This document shows, in pieces, positions 1-9,594 of a DNA stretch of 64,000 nt (position 1 is its first letter; the number at the start of each line of letters is the position of its first letter). The DNA comes from an uncultured Pseudoalteromonas sp. (lineage in GTDB: Bacteria > Pseudomonadota > Gammaproteobacteria > Enterobacterales > Alteromonadaceae), in assembly GCA_947493455.1 (NCBI GenBank), contig CANLRB010000011.1, forward strand, positions 1 through 64,000, read 5' to 3'. The position numbers and the translations under genes are program-made. The notes under the pieces were generated by a model. The model did not search any database. It saw only the letters and a list, made by a program, of their open reading frames with translations, and had not been told where the DNA came from.

Positions 1-270
1 CGTTTGCTGCTCATAAGCACCTCTCTTTTAGTCATTTTATCTAACTAATAGGTGTCTAGGAAACTAGTGGCGTATCAACCAACACGGTCCGCGCAACGAA
101 TACGTCTTTATTAAACACACATTGGTACATTCCGTTTAATTTAACCTACTATCGCAAAAATAAGCATCAGGTTGAACAATTTTGGGCAGCAATTGCAAAA
201 TCGCGTATGCATTTTGAGTTGAAACGGACCCAAACTATTCATTAAGTCATAGCTAGGTAACAGTTTAGTA
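1..270. other. Left-edge non-coding stretch
   Basis: No gene could be supported here. On the plus strand a stop-free frame runs from 60 to 245 (57 ends in TAG, stop at 243-245). It has no ATG, GTG or TTG near its beginning and I recognise no family in it. It may be a degraded gene remnant or simple chance. The left end may also hold the downstream region of a gene lying outside the window. Confidence 0.4.
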
Positions 271-299
271 TTGAGTGGCTGGATTAGTTTTCTTACAAT
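271..299 (+). promoter_or_regulatory. Probable sigma-70 promoter
   Basis: TTGAGT (271-276) and TACAAT (294-299) are separated by exactly 17 bases. Both hexamers are close to the consensus, and the start codon of the DUF3297 gene follows 29 bases after the -10 box. The assignment is by sequence match only. Confidence 0.6.
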
Positions 300-328
300 A
301 CCCTTTTTTGTAATAACGAATTTTAATC

Positions 329-577
329 ATGACAGAATCAATCGATAAACCAGAGTTACCTGATCGCCTTTCAATTAATCCGCGCAGCCCGTTTTACAAC
401 GAAGAGATTTTAAAGCATGAAATCGGCATTCGGATTAACGGCAAAGAGCGCAATGATGTTGAAGAATACTGTATTAGCGAAGGCTGGGTAAAAGTTGCAT
501 CAACGAAAGCGTTAGACCGCCGTGGACAGCCACTATTAATGAAATCAAAAGGCACAGTTGAAGCGTTTTATCGTTAA
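329..577 (+). CDS. DUF3297 family protein
   Basis: This is a complete 82-residue soluble protein with the pattern of the DUF3297 family: DRLSINPRSPFYNEE near the start, then GIRINGKERNDVEEYCISEGW and a basic C-terminal part ending in KGTVEAFYR. No signal peptide or membrane segment is visible. The family is short, conserved in Proteobacteria and has no known biochemical function. The gene stands alone, with its own promoter-like sequence upstream (271-299) and a strong hairpin terminator at 590-614. I am confident of the family and make no claim about its role. Confidence 0.9.
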   Translation: MTESIDKPELPDRLSINPRSPFYNEEILKHEIGIRINGKERNDVEEYCISEGWVKVASTKALDRRGQPLLMKSKGTVEAFYR

Positions 578-589
578 TATTTGGTTTTG

Positions 590-614
590 AAAACAGGGCT
601 CTCGGCCCTGTTTT
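590..614. terminator. Rho-independent terminator
   Basis: A perfect 10-bp stem (590-599 with 605-614) closes a 5-base loop and has A-rich and T-rich ends on both sides. It lies between the converging DUF3297 gene and the binding-protein gene that ends at 631, so it can serve both strands. Confidence 0.85.
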
Positions 615-630
615 AGTTTATTAACTATGC

Positions 631-1383
631 TTATTTCTTCTTTATAAAATTATATTTCTTTAATAGTTCCCGATAATCGTCGCTTTTTTTAAACTCCGTG
701 AGCCCTATATTGAATACGTCGCAAATTTCTTTCTTTCGGCATGCCAATAGGTATTGTGACTCGGGGAACAAGTAATGAATATCGACGTTATTCATTATAT
801 TCCGCCCTGCGATTTGGGTACTTAAATAATTGAAAATATTGACATCTAAAACGGCTGCTTGTACTCGTCCGAGTAGTAACAGTTCGACTTGATGCTTTTG
901 ATCTGGTACCTCAAAATAAAGTGCATTTTGCTTTGTCATCGCATTAAAGTTTTCGCCCAATACCTTTGACGCATTTTGAAAACCCGCGACTGGCAGGTCG
1001 GCTAAATCTTGGGCACGAGTAATACTGAGTTTGTTACTTTTGAGCGTCACTACAGCGTTATGATAGCTAATATAAGATTCGCTCAAAAATGCGTCTTTGA
1101 TATTGTGTTTTTTTGAAATCGTCAAGGCGACGTCAAACTTATTTTTTTCGACTAACAGGGGAGTACGGCCATACGGTACGTAAGAAAATTTAACAGGAAT
1201 ATGATTGAGTTTGAAAATAGACTTTACTAATTCAATTTCAAATCCACTGTCGTTCATTGCATTGACATATGGCGGCTTTGCCCACCCAACTACAGCGTCT
1301 ATTTTGCGCTGAGTAGCGCATTCACCTTGTTGAAACAAGGTGAATAATATCAATACTAAGAAGACTATTTTTTTTATATTCAT
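631..1383 (-). CDS. Periplasmic solute-binding protein, family 3 type
   Basis: The 250-residue product begins with a clear signal peptide (residues 1-22: two lysines, a hydrophobic core FLVLILFTLF, then a GECA cleavage region). The mature part has the layout of bacterial extracellular solute-binding proteins of family 3: an opening VGWAKPPYV strand, GFEIELVKSIF, FSYVPYGRTPLL, and a second lobe around residues 150-200 with LLLLGRVQAAVLDVN. The family binds amino acids or similar small polar ligands. No ABC permease or ATPase gene is nearby, so it may feed a remote transporter or act as a sensor. The ligand cannot be read from the sequence. Confidence 0.75.
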   Translation of the reverse strand: MNIKKIVFLVLILFTLFQQGECATQRKIDAVVGWAKPPYVNAMNDSGFEIELVKSIFKLNHIPVKFSYVPYGRTPLLVEKNKFDVALTISKKHNIKDAFLSESYISYHNAVVTLKSNKLSITRAQDLADLPVAGFQNASKVLGENFNAMTKQNALYFEVPDQKHQVELLLLGRVQAAVLDVNIFNYLSTQIAGRNIMNNVDIHYLFPESQYLLACRKKEICDVFNIGLTEFKKSDDYRELLKKYNFIKKK

Positions 1384-1461
1384 AACAACAATTCATTACC
1401 TGGTCGATATGTTGGACATTCGTTACGATGACACAATAGACACAAACTTTCTGCGCGGCCT

Positions 1462-2658
1462 TTATTGTTCATACCAAGTGCCATTAAAATAAGTAAAGCC
1501 TATTACGCGATTTTTTTCAGGTTTATAAGAACCAGAAAGTAATTTAAATTGCCCTGTACCTCCCCATTGATCAGACAGTAATGTGTTTCCTGAAAACAAC
1601 ACTCGCACCGTCTGTCCGTCCGAGCCTTGACGGATGTTAGTTAATCGTGCGTTATCTATTGTATTGTTATCGATAAAAAACTCTCCGTTTCGTACATCAA
1701 GCACAGGTAAAATTGATTTATCAAAGTGCATTACTTTAAGTTTGCTTCGTGAGTTTTCTAGTTTTCTTTGGCCAATTCGCAATTGATTTGTTTGGTTCCC
1801 TGCGTCTGTTTGAATCAATAAATTGGTTGTATCTGCGAAAGATGCGACATTACCCGAAGTTGGTATATAGCCTATAACCGTATTAAATGGCGCTGTGATA
1901 TTAAAAAGAAGTTTATTTCGCCCGCTACTATCCCAACTCATGATGTTATTGAAGTTATTGTATTTTGCATTGCCTAATAAATTTAAGTGGCTTTCTGTCG
2001 GTGTACTATATTGAAACTGAACATTTGAAAAATTGTTTCCGCTAATTTCGTTGCTCGAAAACCCTTCTGCAACAATTGAAATATCATAAGTATTGTTTCC
2101 TGCAAAAATAAGGTTTACAAAGTTATTTGCATTGATAAACGAATGACCATCATTACTTTGAGTGGCCATCTTTATACCGAATTGATAGCCCGAAACCGTG
2201 ATGTTTTGTGCTTGTAAAAAACTGATAAACTCGCCTGTATTTTGAGTTGTAAGGGCAATAGCCGTGCCGTTTTGCCCTTTTCCGGTTAATGTTACTTGTT
2301 GAATTAGTTTTGGTTGGCGTAGCTTAATATTTTGATGCGTGACATTAATTGCATTACCTGTGTAATGTTCATCAGTATAAATGTTTGCGTTAATAATACC
2401 TGAGCCAGGCTGTCCTATCTCAAAACCCGCGCTAGAGTTAGAGAAGGTTACTTTTGCACCATTGAAATTAAGTGTAACGCCGAGGTTATTCCCTTGATTA
2501 AGAGAAATCGTTTTAGATATCGTAAGATTGGAACGTGTTATATTAATCGTATCTCCTTCATTTGACTGTTGAATGAGGTTATTAAGATACTCATCATCGA
2601 ATTGCGCCATTGCAGGGACTGTCATAATTGTTATAAGAAAAATAACTAATTTGTTCAT
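1462..2658 (-). CDS. Exported repeat-rich protein, probably a parallel beta-helix
   Basis: The 398-residue product has an N-terminal signal peptide (residues 1-18, ending PAMAQ). The mature part is rich in Asn, Thr, Ser, Ile and Gly, with irregular short repeats such as ITRSNLTISKTISLNQGNN and ISGNNFSNVQFQ. This periodic strand-turn pattern is typical of pectate-lyase-like right-handed beta-helices. No catalytic motif can be identified. It lies 10 bases downstream of the DUF418 gene on the same strand, so the two are probably co-transcribed. A role in surface polysaccharide binding or modification is possible but speculative. Confidence 0.55.
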   Translation of the reverse strand: MNKLVIFLITIMTVPAMAQFDDEYLNNLIQQSNEGDTINITRSNLTISKTISLNQGNNLGVTLNFNGAKVTFSNSSAGFEIGQPGSGIINANIYTDEHYTGNAINVTHQNIKLRQPKLIQQVTLTGKGQNGTAIALTTQNTGEFISFLQAQNITVSGYQFGIKMATQSNDGHSFINANNFVNLIFAGNNTYDISIVAEGFSSNEISGNNFSNVQFQYSTPTESHLNLLGNAKYNNFNNIMSWDSSGRNKLLFNITAPFNTVIGYIPTSGNVASFADTTNLLIQTDAGNQTNQLRIGQRKLENSRSKLKVMHFDKSILPVLDVRNGEFFIDNNTIDNARLTNIRQGSDGQTVRVLFSGNTLLSDQWGGTGQFKLLSGSYKPEKNRVIGFTYFNGTWYEQ

Positions 2659-2668
2659 AGTGTCACTT

Positions 2669-3883
2669 TTATTTGTTATTGATATTAAGAGGTAATTTGG
2701 GGTTTTCTATTCTAATTGGGATCTTTTTTAAATAACTGCCTATACGCCAAAGCCACTCTAGAGGGCCATATTTAAAGTGGTTTAGCCAAATTCGACTCAA
2801 CACGGATAGTAGGATAAATGAGCAAAACGCTATTGTGAAACACAAGGTAGGACTCAACGTTTGATAAAGAGATAACCAATAAAACAATATAAAGCCGAAT
2901 ACGCTTTGTAGAAGGTAGTTTGTTAAAGCCATACGCCCAACAAACTCAAATGGTGCAAGCAATTGGTGTAGTTTTGAATTATGCCATAGCCAAGCTATTC
3001 CCCACAGGTAACATAAGCCAAAAAAGACATCGGATAAGAACATCAGCTTAAACCAAATAGGCCTTAATGCTTCTTCACGATATAACGATGTTTCAGGCAA
3101 AACCCATAGAAAGACAATGCGATATAAACTGGTTGCGATTAATGTATAAATAAACGCTTTTTTATATTTAGTTAACCAGGTATTACTGGCAAATTGTGTG
3201 TCTGATTTACCCGCAGCAATCCCAAGTAAAAACATTGCTAGGGCCATTGGTGCAAGGTAAAAAAGAAGCATCGGAAAATTGGCCACATATTCGTACCAAC
3301 GTAGCTCGACAGTTTGCAAAAAGCTGCCATTTTGCATTGTCGTTATGACATTTTCTGCACCGTAGTTTGCAAGCAATGCGTCAGGCGCAAAAGATAGCTT
3401 GTTGATGCTAAATGCTGCAATATGATCATAATAAGGAAAAAATAGCAGCAGGGCTGCGATTATGGTGAGTAACCTGGTTGGCAATTTGATAAAGAGTAAA
3501 CACATTACGCCGAGAATGGCGTATAAATGCAAGACATCTCCAGACCATAAAAACATAATATGGAAGACACCGATAATAAATAAGATACTCATACGACGCA
3601 GAAAAAAGGCTAGATAATCCCTGTCTTGATTTATTCTGGCTGTCATTTGCATCGACAGTCCAACGCCAAATAAGAATGAGAAAATAGGAAAAAATTTATT
3701 ATAGAAAAAGAGCTGTAAAACTCGTTGCACTGCTTGTGACATTAAATCGTCAAACTGTGCGTGGAAACTGTCTTGAAACATCAGCATACTGTGCATAATC
3801 GTGATGTTGACAAAGAAAATACCAAATATTGCAAATCCGCGCAAAATATCGAGTAACGGCTGGCGAGTATTGATCATGGACAT
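2669..3883 (-). CDS. DUF418 family membrane protein (YeiB-like)
   Basis: This 404-residue multi-spanning membrane protein opens with RQPLLDILRGFAIFGIFFVNI, the hallmark of the DUF418/YeiB family. Many hydrophobic segments follow, and the C-terminal part (GPLEWLWRIGSYLK at about 370-385) matches the family's conserved GPxEWxWR motif. These proteins resemble acyltransferase-3 type membrane proteins, but their substrate is unknown. The exported repeat-rich protein gene follows by 10 bases in the same direction. The family assignment is firm and the function is not. Confidence 0.88.
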   Translation of the reverse strand: MSMINTRQPLLDILRGFAIFGIFFVNITIMHSMLMFQDSFHAQFDDLMSQAVQRVLQLFFYNKFFPIFSFLFGVGLSMQMTARINQDRDYLAFFLRRMSILFIIGVFHIMFLWSGDVLHLYAILGVMCLLFIKLPTRLLTIIAALLLFFPYYDHIAAFSINKLSFAPDALLANYGAENVITTMQNGSFLQTVELRWYEYVANFPMLLFYLAPMALAMFLLGIAAGKSDTQFASNTWLTKYKKAFIYTLIATSLYRIVFLWVLPETSLYREEALRPIWFKLMFLSDVFFGLCYLWGIAWLWHNSKLHQLLAPFEFVGRMALTNYLLQSVFGFILFYWLSLYQTLSPTLCFTIAFCSFILLSVLSRIWLNHFKYGPLEWLWRIGSYLKKIPIRIENPKLPLNINNK

Positions 3884-3988
3884 ACAAAATACTTTTAATT
3901 TTATAATGACATGGTCTGTGTGAGTTGGCTAGCTGTTTCTATGATAGGTGCTAAATTGTAAAATAAGAGTGGACTACTGAGCCAGCAG

Positions 3989-4972
3989 ATGCTGAAAAAA
4001 AAGCACCGTGATTTTCAAATGGCAACTTTAAGTCGCCTAATTTTATTCATGCTTCTCGTGGTATTTATAACTCTGTTTGTTTTGCCATTAATTCCACACG
4101 TAAAGAATTACTACGTACTCGACATATTGACTAATTTTCAAGTGCAATATCTAACAATTGCAGCCAGTGTTGCAATTGTTAGTGTATTTATAAGTGTGCG
4201 GATTTTTTTGGGTTATTGTGTAACTTTGATATGCGCGTTCTTAACAAATTTTTTGTTTGTTTTTAACTCAAATATATCAGCAACTCATGATTTGAAAAAT
4301 GAAATCCGCATAGCACAGGTTAATATGCATTATTTCAATGATGAATTGACGCAAGCGTATCGAGAATTAACCAATAAAAAAGCCGATGTTTATATATTGT
4401 TTGAATTAAATGATGGGAAGAAAGCTCAATTTATGCAGTTTAAACAACACTTACATAGTTATGGAGATGAGGAAAGGCAAGGATTTCCTGCGGGAATAGG
4501 AGTTGTAACTAAGTACCCAATTATATCGAGTAAGTTACACCGTTTCGAAAATATCAAATCTAATATTCTCGAATTAAGATTAAGTGTTGATGGTCAACCT
4601 ATTGATTTTATTATTGCTCACCCGCCGTCACCACGCAATGAATTAAATTGGCAAAAACGAAACGCCGTTATTGGCTATTTAGCTGAAATCCTTAGCCGAA
4701 CACCAAAATACTCGATCATTGCAGCTGATATGAATGTGACACCTTGGTCACGCTATTTTCAGTCTTTTGAAGGTTACAAGGCTTGCTATCGCATTACCGG
4801 CTTTTATGTTTCATGGACAAAATTACGGTTGCCTCTTTTTTTGTCAGATCTATTTGGTATTCCAATCGACCACTGCTTTTTATCTGAACCTTTAAGTTTA
4901 ACTAAGTTTGAGGTGTTAGAAGTACCAGGAAGCGACCACAGGGCGCTTTTTTACTCTATTGCTTGGCCTTAA
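3989..4972 (+). CDS. Membrane-anchored endonuclease/exonuclease/phosphatase family protein
   Basis: The 327-residue product has two or three N-terminal membrane segments (about residues 13-33, 45-70 and 73-95) and then an endonuclease/exonuclease/phosphatase domain. Family motifs are visible: RIAQVNMHY at the first strand, FELND, the AADMN motif near 245-249, IDHCFLSE near 290, and the terminal GSDH (314-317) that supplies the catalytic His. The fold covers DNases, phosphodiesterases and lipid phosphatases. The membrane anchor suggests action at or outside the inner membrane. An alternative start exists at the Met codon at 4019. The gene converges on the AraC regulator with a 1-base gap. Confidence 0.8.
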   Translation: MLKKKHRDFQMATLSRLILFMLLVVFITLFVLPLIPHVKNYYVLDILTNFQVQYLTIAASVAIVSVFISVRIFLGYCVTLICAFLTNFLFVFNSNISATHDLKNEIRIAQVNMHYFNDELTQAYRELTNKKADVYILFELNDGKKAQFMQFKQHLHSYGDEERQGFPAGIGVVTKYPIISSKLHRFENIKSNILELRLSVDGQPIDFIIAHPPSPRNELNWQKRNAVIGYLAEILSRTPKYSIIAADMNVTPWSRYFQSFEGYKACYRITGFYVSWTKLRLPLFLSDLFGIPIDHCFLSEPLSLTKFEVLEVPGSDHRALFYSIAWP

Positions 4973-4973
4973 G

Positions 4974-6059
4974 TTAACTTATCTTTAATTGCAGTGCTTC
5001 GTTATTGTGTTCGAGTCGATACTGAGCGGGCGTACAGCCTGTTTGCGCTTTAAATGCGCGAGTGAATGGCCCATTTGACGCGAAGCCACTTTCAAGGCCT
5101 ATAACTAACACAGGCCATTGTTTTTTGCTCGGGTCTAGCAACAGTTGTTTGGCATGTTCAATACGTAATTCGTTGACATATTGGTTGAAGTTTTTTGATT
5201 TGAAATGATGTTTGATTACACGACTAATACGGTATTCAGACACCTCTAAAATTCGCGCAAGATCAGCCACTTTTAAATTGGCTTGTAAGTAAAGCTTTTG
5301 TTTTTCTATATAGCTTTGTACTTCGCTTGCAAGCTGTTGCTCGGCATTGTTCAGCTCTGTATTAATTGGTTTAACTTCACTTAACGATGCAGTCGCCACG
5401 GCCGCAAGTGATGCAGATTGTTGACGCCAAAGTAACAAAACTTGGGTGCTAATTAAGACTGCTGCAATAATAAAACACTGAACCCATAGCTGGCTTTGTA
5501 TATTATCAGCAAATACGCCTTGCGATAATTTACTGGTGATAATAGCAAGGGCCAGGGTTGCAACAAAGAGCACTCGCTGTTTTTGCTCAGTGTGCGACAC
5601 GGTCTTAAATCCACGACAGCCTTCCCACAATGACAAAACTAATATGCAGGACGAGAGTAGTACCGTAATTTCAGCGAGTATATGGCTTGCCAACGCCGTA
5701 GACGATGCGGAAATAATCTCGCTCGTGGTGGCAAATAAATAACCTTGGCGCAGTAGTATTAGTATTGAGATAACAATTGCTAGAGCGAGGTGATGCAGCT
5801 CAATGGGGTTCTTCTTTCTAAATAGACAACGTGATAGCAGCCAGTAACCATTACAGGTCGCGCAGGCGCCCATGCCAATTAGGTACTGATAAGCCCCCAA
5901 TGAGTTGCCAGATAATTGCTTGGTCATAAAAAGAGCGATAGAGCCGCAAAATATGGCGAATAAAATGTGTGATGTCTGTTTGTTTTTGACAAACAGCTGC
6001 GCAATAAGGAATGAAATGCTCATAGCAAGTACCAACCAGTATGCAGTCGACAGTACCAT
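4974..6059 (-). CDS. AraC-family regulator with N-terminal membrane domain
   Basis: The protein has a hydrophobic N-terminal half with about six to seven membrane segments (residues 1 to about 205). A C-terminal AraC/XylS DNA-binding domain follows (residues about 240-355), with the signature FASNGPFTRAFKAQTGCTPAQYR. I place the start at the ATG at 6059 rather than the in-frame TTG at 6077, because AGGTG lies 6 bases upstream of the ATG. Membrane AraC proteins of this layout usually sense a signal at the membrane. It is divergent from the DUF2306 gene, a plausible target. The signal is unknown. Confidence 0.82.
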   Translation of the reverse strand: MVLSTAYWLVLAMSISFLIAQLFVKNKQTSHILFAIFCGSIALFMTKQLSGNSLGAYQYLIGMGACATCNGYWLLSRCLFRKKNPIELHHLALAIVISILILLRQGYLFATTSEIISASSTALASHILAEITVLLSSCILVLSLWEGCRGFKTVSHTEQKQRVLFVATLALAIITSKLSQGVFADNIQSQLWVQCFIIAAVLISTQVLLLWRQQSASLAAVATASLSEVKPINTELNNAEQQLASEVQSYIEKQKLYLQANLKVADLARILEVSEYRISRVIKHHFKSKNFNQYVNELRIEHAKQLLLDPSKKQWPVLVIGLESGFASNGPFTRAFKAQTGCTPAQYRLEHNNEALQLKIS

Positions 6060-6292
6060 TTTACACCTAAGACTCAAAAATAACGGTCGTCATTTTAGCG
6101 TGTGACAGATTTTGATTCAATGATGGTTTTGTAAGCAATCATTGTGTTTTAAGTGTGATAACACCCTTAAATTAAGTTTACTTATTGCTAATTATTACCA
6201 ATATCGATCGCCGAATTTTAAATTAAGTGCGAAAGCACCCCTCTGAGATGGCAAATTGTTGCTTGAAATTTTAAATATTAGGGGCACAACCG

Positions 6293-7138
6293 ATGTTGAC
6301 TTTACAAAACAATTTAGCAAAACGATCAGTCTCCTCGCAGTCGGTATTAGATAACGTAGTAAAATGCTGGGTTGTCATCGCTTTATTCGGGCAATGGTTA
6401 TTCGCTATTTACATATTTACTTTGTACGCATTACCCTCATTAGTGTCACAACCTCAAGTGACGCATGAAATGCTGCCAGGGCAAGGTATCACACATAAAA
6501 ATACATTCGATGGTTTTGTGTTTTTTACACATATCGTGCCCGCTGCGCTTATGGCACTGAGTGGATTACTTCAATTACTTCCTCAAATACGCAACAAGTA
6601 TCCGAAGTTTCATCGTTACAATGGCCGATTATTCTTTATTTTAGGTGTATCTGGTGCGCTGACTGGACTCTACCTGACATGGGTCACGGGCTTACGGTTT
6701 AGTGATTTAGGATCGCTTGGGGTCACAGTGAACGGGTTACTGATCCCGGTGGCGATTTTCTTTGCTTGGCGAACAGCGGTGAAAAATAACTTTAAGTTAC
6801 ACCAACGATTTGCAGTACACAGTTTTTTACTTGTAAACGGTGTATGGAGTTTTAGGTTGTATTTAATGGCGTGGTTTGTGGTGAATCAAGGACCACTTGG
6901 TAATTCTAGTAAGATTGATGGACCTGCTGATATCGCGCTATCGTTTGCTTGTTATTTATTGCCGATGTTAATTGCAGAACTTGTTTTTTGGGCAAAGCGT
7001 CAGCACAGTGAAAGAATAAAATGGGGTGTTGTGTGTGTCAGTGCCTTTGGTGTACTCATTACGTTAATTGGTGTTGCTGCTGCAACCATGATGATGTGGT
7101 TGCCACGTATCAAGGATGTGATCGTTGCCTTATTTTAG
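6293..7138 (+). CDS. DUF2306 family membrane protein
   Basis: This 281-residue protein has about seven to eight membrane segments. It carries the DUF2306 pattern: HIVPAALMALSGLLQLLPQI, then FHRYNGRLFFILGVSGALTGLYL, and HQRFAVHSFLLVNGVWSFRLYLMAW with conserved His and Arg residues within the membrane. The function of the family is unknown; the conserved membrane histidines hint at cofactor or metal binding, which is inference. About 230 bases separate it from the divergent membrane AraC regulator. I am confident of the family. Confidence 0.85.
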   Translation: MLTLQNNLAKRSVSSQSVLDNVVKCWVVIALFGQWLFAIYIFTLYALPSLVSQPQVTHEMLPGQGITHKNTFDGFVFFTHIVPAALMALSGLLQLLPQIRNKYPKFHRYNGRLFFILGVSGALTGLYLTWVTGLRFSDLGSLGVTVNGLLIPVAIFFAWRTAVKNNFKLHQRFAVHSFLLVNGVWSFRLYLMAWFVVNQGPLGNSSKIDGPADIALSFACYLLPMLIAELVFWAKRQHSERIKWGVVCVSAFGVLITLIGVAAATMMMWLPRIKDVIVALF

Positions 7139-7160
7139 CATGCGTTATTGCGAGTTTTTA

Positions 7161-7188
7161 TGAAAAGTGGTTTAAGTACCACTTTTCA
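7161..7188. terminator. Hairpin between convergent genes
   Basis: TGAAAAGTGGT (7161-7171) pairs perfectly with ACCACTTTTCA (7178-7188) around a 6-base loop. The stop codon of the S41 protease gene lies in the loop. No long T-run follows on either strand, so terminator function is likely but not certain. Confidence 0.55.
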
Positions 7189-8533
7189 TACTTGTTAAAT
7201 ATGACAGTGCACGAAGCAATATTTTATCATCTTGTTTTGAGTCTTGCGCTGTAATGTGGGCCGGAATACCGCTGTGATCATAGCTTTTACCTTGGCTATC
7301 AATAAAGCGTTCATTCGGTAGTGCAAATAACCAAGCATTTGGCAGAGTGCGCGGTAACATATCTGAAAAATGGCCTGCTGTTGGTTCGCCAATACGCGTT
7401 ATATGCGGTTCGCGCTCCATGGTTGCCATCACAAAGGTTTCGCCCGCACTGATTGTTTGACGATTCGTTAGTAGAACGACCTTGCCGTAATAACTAGGAC
7501 GAGTCGTAGGCTCAACTTCACTTGCGTTCGCTTTTGTCCAAACTATTTTTTTGCTTGTATCTGCTACAGCTTGTTTAGCGTATGCAAAGTAGGGTTGTTG
7601 CGTGAGCCGTGCTGCCAATTGCAGTGCTAGCTTGTCAGAGCCTCCGGTGTTATTGCGTACATCAATAATCAGCGACGAAACTGATGATAACGACGTAAAA
7701 ATGCGATCTAATACTGTATTTAGTTCGCGAGATTCAGCATCAATATTCGCGCCTGGTTTAAATTCTGAAAAGCCCTTCACCGCGAGATAGCCAATGTCTT
7801 TGGTTAGTTTTCCGTAAATCAGCTTTTGATTGAGCGCCTCGTTTAGATTTGTATCACCTACCTGATTGAATAACGCGTTTTGCAGGTGAGCGGGTGAAAT
7901 GGTGATAATTGGCTTGTTTTGTTGTTCGTTACCAAAATAATATTGATTTGTGCTTGGTGAGACGATAGCAATGTGCGGGTCTTTAAATGCTGACACTTTA
8001 TCAACTAAGTTTTTGAATAGATTTGTATTATTTGATGAGGTGGAACTGGGCTTGGTTAACTTTTTTAATACCGAGTCATGATTTAGAAAGGCATAATGCT
8101 CAATAAAATTTTGCGTAAACACGTGTTCTACAAAATCTGTTGGTGCATGCGTTGATTTTCGGCATTCTTGTGGTAATTGATTGACGCGTTCGATAGTAAA
8201 ATAAGTATTCGTATCGGTGCGATGGACACGCTTTTTATTGGCATCAGGTGTTTCATTGACCATCATATCAGCGTTTATGAAGCCCGGTATTGTGACTGAA
8301 AAGCGCGCTGCTTGCCTATTATTTGAATACGATACTGAGCCTGTTTGTAGTCCGCTTCTTAAACAAGAAATTTGGGTGAATTCGTATAAACCGACTTGCT
8401 GTTGATTGAACTGAAAGTAGTAGCCGTAGCCCTTACTTTTCCATATACCAGCGAGGTCATCCTCTGCATGTACTGTGGTGGCTACTGTTACTAAAAAGAG
8501 GCTTGTGAGTACATTTAATATTTTAATACGCAT
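7172..8533 (-). CDS. S41 family (C-terminal processing) peptidase, exported
   Basis: The 453-residue product has a signal peptide (residues 1-23, ending TVHAE). Its second half carries the peptidase S41 fold: GYLAVKGFSEF, LIIDVRNNTGGSD, then VVLLTNRQTISAGETFVMA, where the Ser of TISAGE is the expected nucleophile. GEPTAGHFSDM and PNAWLFALPNERFIDSQG follow. No PDZ domain is obvious, so it is closer to the interphotoreceptor-retinoid-binding-protein type of S41 than to CtpA/Prc. It is likely periplasmic or lipid-facing. The substrate is unknown. It converges on the DUF2306 gene. Confidence 0.82.
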   Translation of the reverse strand: MRIKILNVLTSLFLVTVATTVHAEDDLAGIWKSKGYGYYFQFNQQQVGLYEFTQISCLRSGLQTGSVSYSNNRQAARFSVTIPGFINADMMVNETPDANKKRVHRTDTNTYFTIERVNQLPQECRKSTHAPTDFVEHVFTQNFIEHYAFLNHDSVLKKLTKPSSTSSNNTNLFKNLVDKVSAFKDPHIAIVSPSTNQYYFGNEQQNKPIITISPAHLQNALFNQVGDTNLNEALNQKLIYGKLTKDIGYLAVKGFSEFKPGANIDAESRELNTVLDRIFTSLSSVSSLIIDVRNNTGGSDKLALQLAARLTQQPYFAYAKQAVADTSKKIVWTKANASEVEPTTRPSYYGKVVLLTNRQTISAGETFVMATMEREPHITRIGEPTAGHFSDMLPRTLPNAWLFALPNERFIDSQGKSYDHSGIPAHITAQDSKQDDKILLRALSYLTSMKSGT

Positions 8534-8674
8534 AGGCTTATTTTAATTATTATGATTTTAAGTATCTTAAAATAGCTTGGCCCTTGAGTCTGAATTTTAT
8601 ACCGTAAAATTTGTAACAAGAATTAAACGCCGCTTTTCTTATGTTGCTTAGGAGCGAAATATAATTTTATTTCA

Positions 8675-9583
8675 CTATCGCTCAAACGACGCTTCGATAA
8701 GCTGACGTAACCGCTGTAAGCCTTTTCCTTTATTCACTATTTTCCACGCCATATATAATTCGATTTGCTTCGTTTTTGTGTGTGTTTGAATGGGGATCAA
8801 TTTCGCGTGCTTTAATTGATTTTCTATTCGCTCTGGTGGTAAAAAGCCAACGCCGATACCTGCCGTAATTGCCGCTATTTTCTGTTCAATACTCGATACA
8901 TAAAAATGACTTGCTTGTTCGATGATATTGCTCGACCAAGGGATAGCCTGGTGTGCCGAATCATGCACGATAATGGTACGAAAGTGTTCGATATCGGTTT
9001 GGGTTATGGGATGTGTTATTTTGCAAATTGGGTGTGTTGGGGCGGCAACAAGCATATTTTCGAGTTGATAAAGTGGCACGGCTCGGATCCCTTGATGGCT
9101 AGGTATCGGGGACGGTGCACCAATTAATATATCGACATTGTCTTCAATCAACGCCTCCCAGCACCCATTCATTACTTCTTCAGTCAAATCAATCTCGATA
9201 TTTGGATGTTCGGTTAAAAACGTATTGAGTATTGAAAAGAGGGGGCGGGTATCGAAGATTGAATCTACGGCGATTTTAATTTTTGGTTCCCAGCCGTGTG
9301 CAATCGTTTTAGTTTGTTCAGATATTTTGTCAGTTGCAGCGAGTAACTTTCGTCCTTCGTGCATTAAATGCTGGCCGGCAGGAGTTAGCACAGAGCGCCG
9401 CCCCTGACGAATGAATAAGCTCACACCAAGTTGTTCTTCAAGCTTTTGTACTATGTATGAAAGCGCTGATGGTAATTTATTGAGTTGCTCAGCGGCCGCA
9501 GCAAAACTGCCTCGTTTATCTATTGTGTCGAGCACCAAAAGGGCCTCGAGTGTAATTGGAGATTGCATTTTATTAATGTTCAA
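8675..9583 (-). CDS. LysR family transcriptional regulator
   Basis: The 302-residue protein has the LysR N-terminal winged helix (residues about 10-68, GSFAAAAEQLNKLPSALSY then LEEQLGVSLFIRQGRRSVLT). A type 2 periplasmic-binding effector domain follows (about 95-295). It is divergent from the DoxX/YqjG/pirin operon, with 103 bases between the start codons, the classic arrangement for a LysR regulator and its target. It therefore probably activates that operon in response to a quinone-like or electrophilic compound. The target is inferred from position only. Confidence 0.85.
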   Translation of the reverse strand: MNINKMQSPITLEALLVLDTIDKRGSFAAAAEQLNKLPSALSYIVQKLEEQLGVSLFIRQGRRSVLTPAGQHLMHEGRKLLAATDKISEQTKTIAHGWEPKIKIAVDSIFDTRPLFSILNTFLTEHPNIEIDLTEEVMNGCWEALIEDNVDILIGAPSPIPSHQGIRAVPLYQLENMLVAAPTHPICKITHPITQTDIEHFRTIIVHDSAHQAIPWSSNIIEQASHFYVSSIEQKIAAITAGIGVGFLPPERIENQLKHAKLIPIQTHTKTKQIELYMAWKIVNKGKGLQRLRQLIEASFER

Positions 9584-9594
9584 TTTTTTTGAAT

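Noticed and set aside
60-245. Stop-free plus-strand frame of about 60 codons at the left edge
   Set aside because: It has no ATG, GTG or TTG start near its beginning, no ribosome site and no recognised family. It may be a remnant but cannot be supported as a gene.
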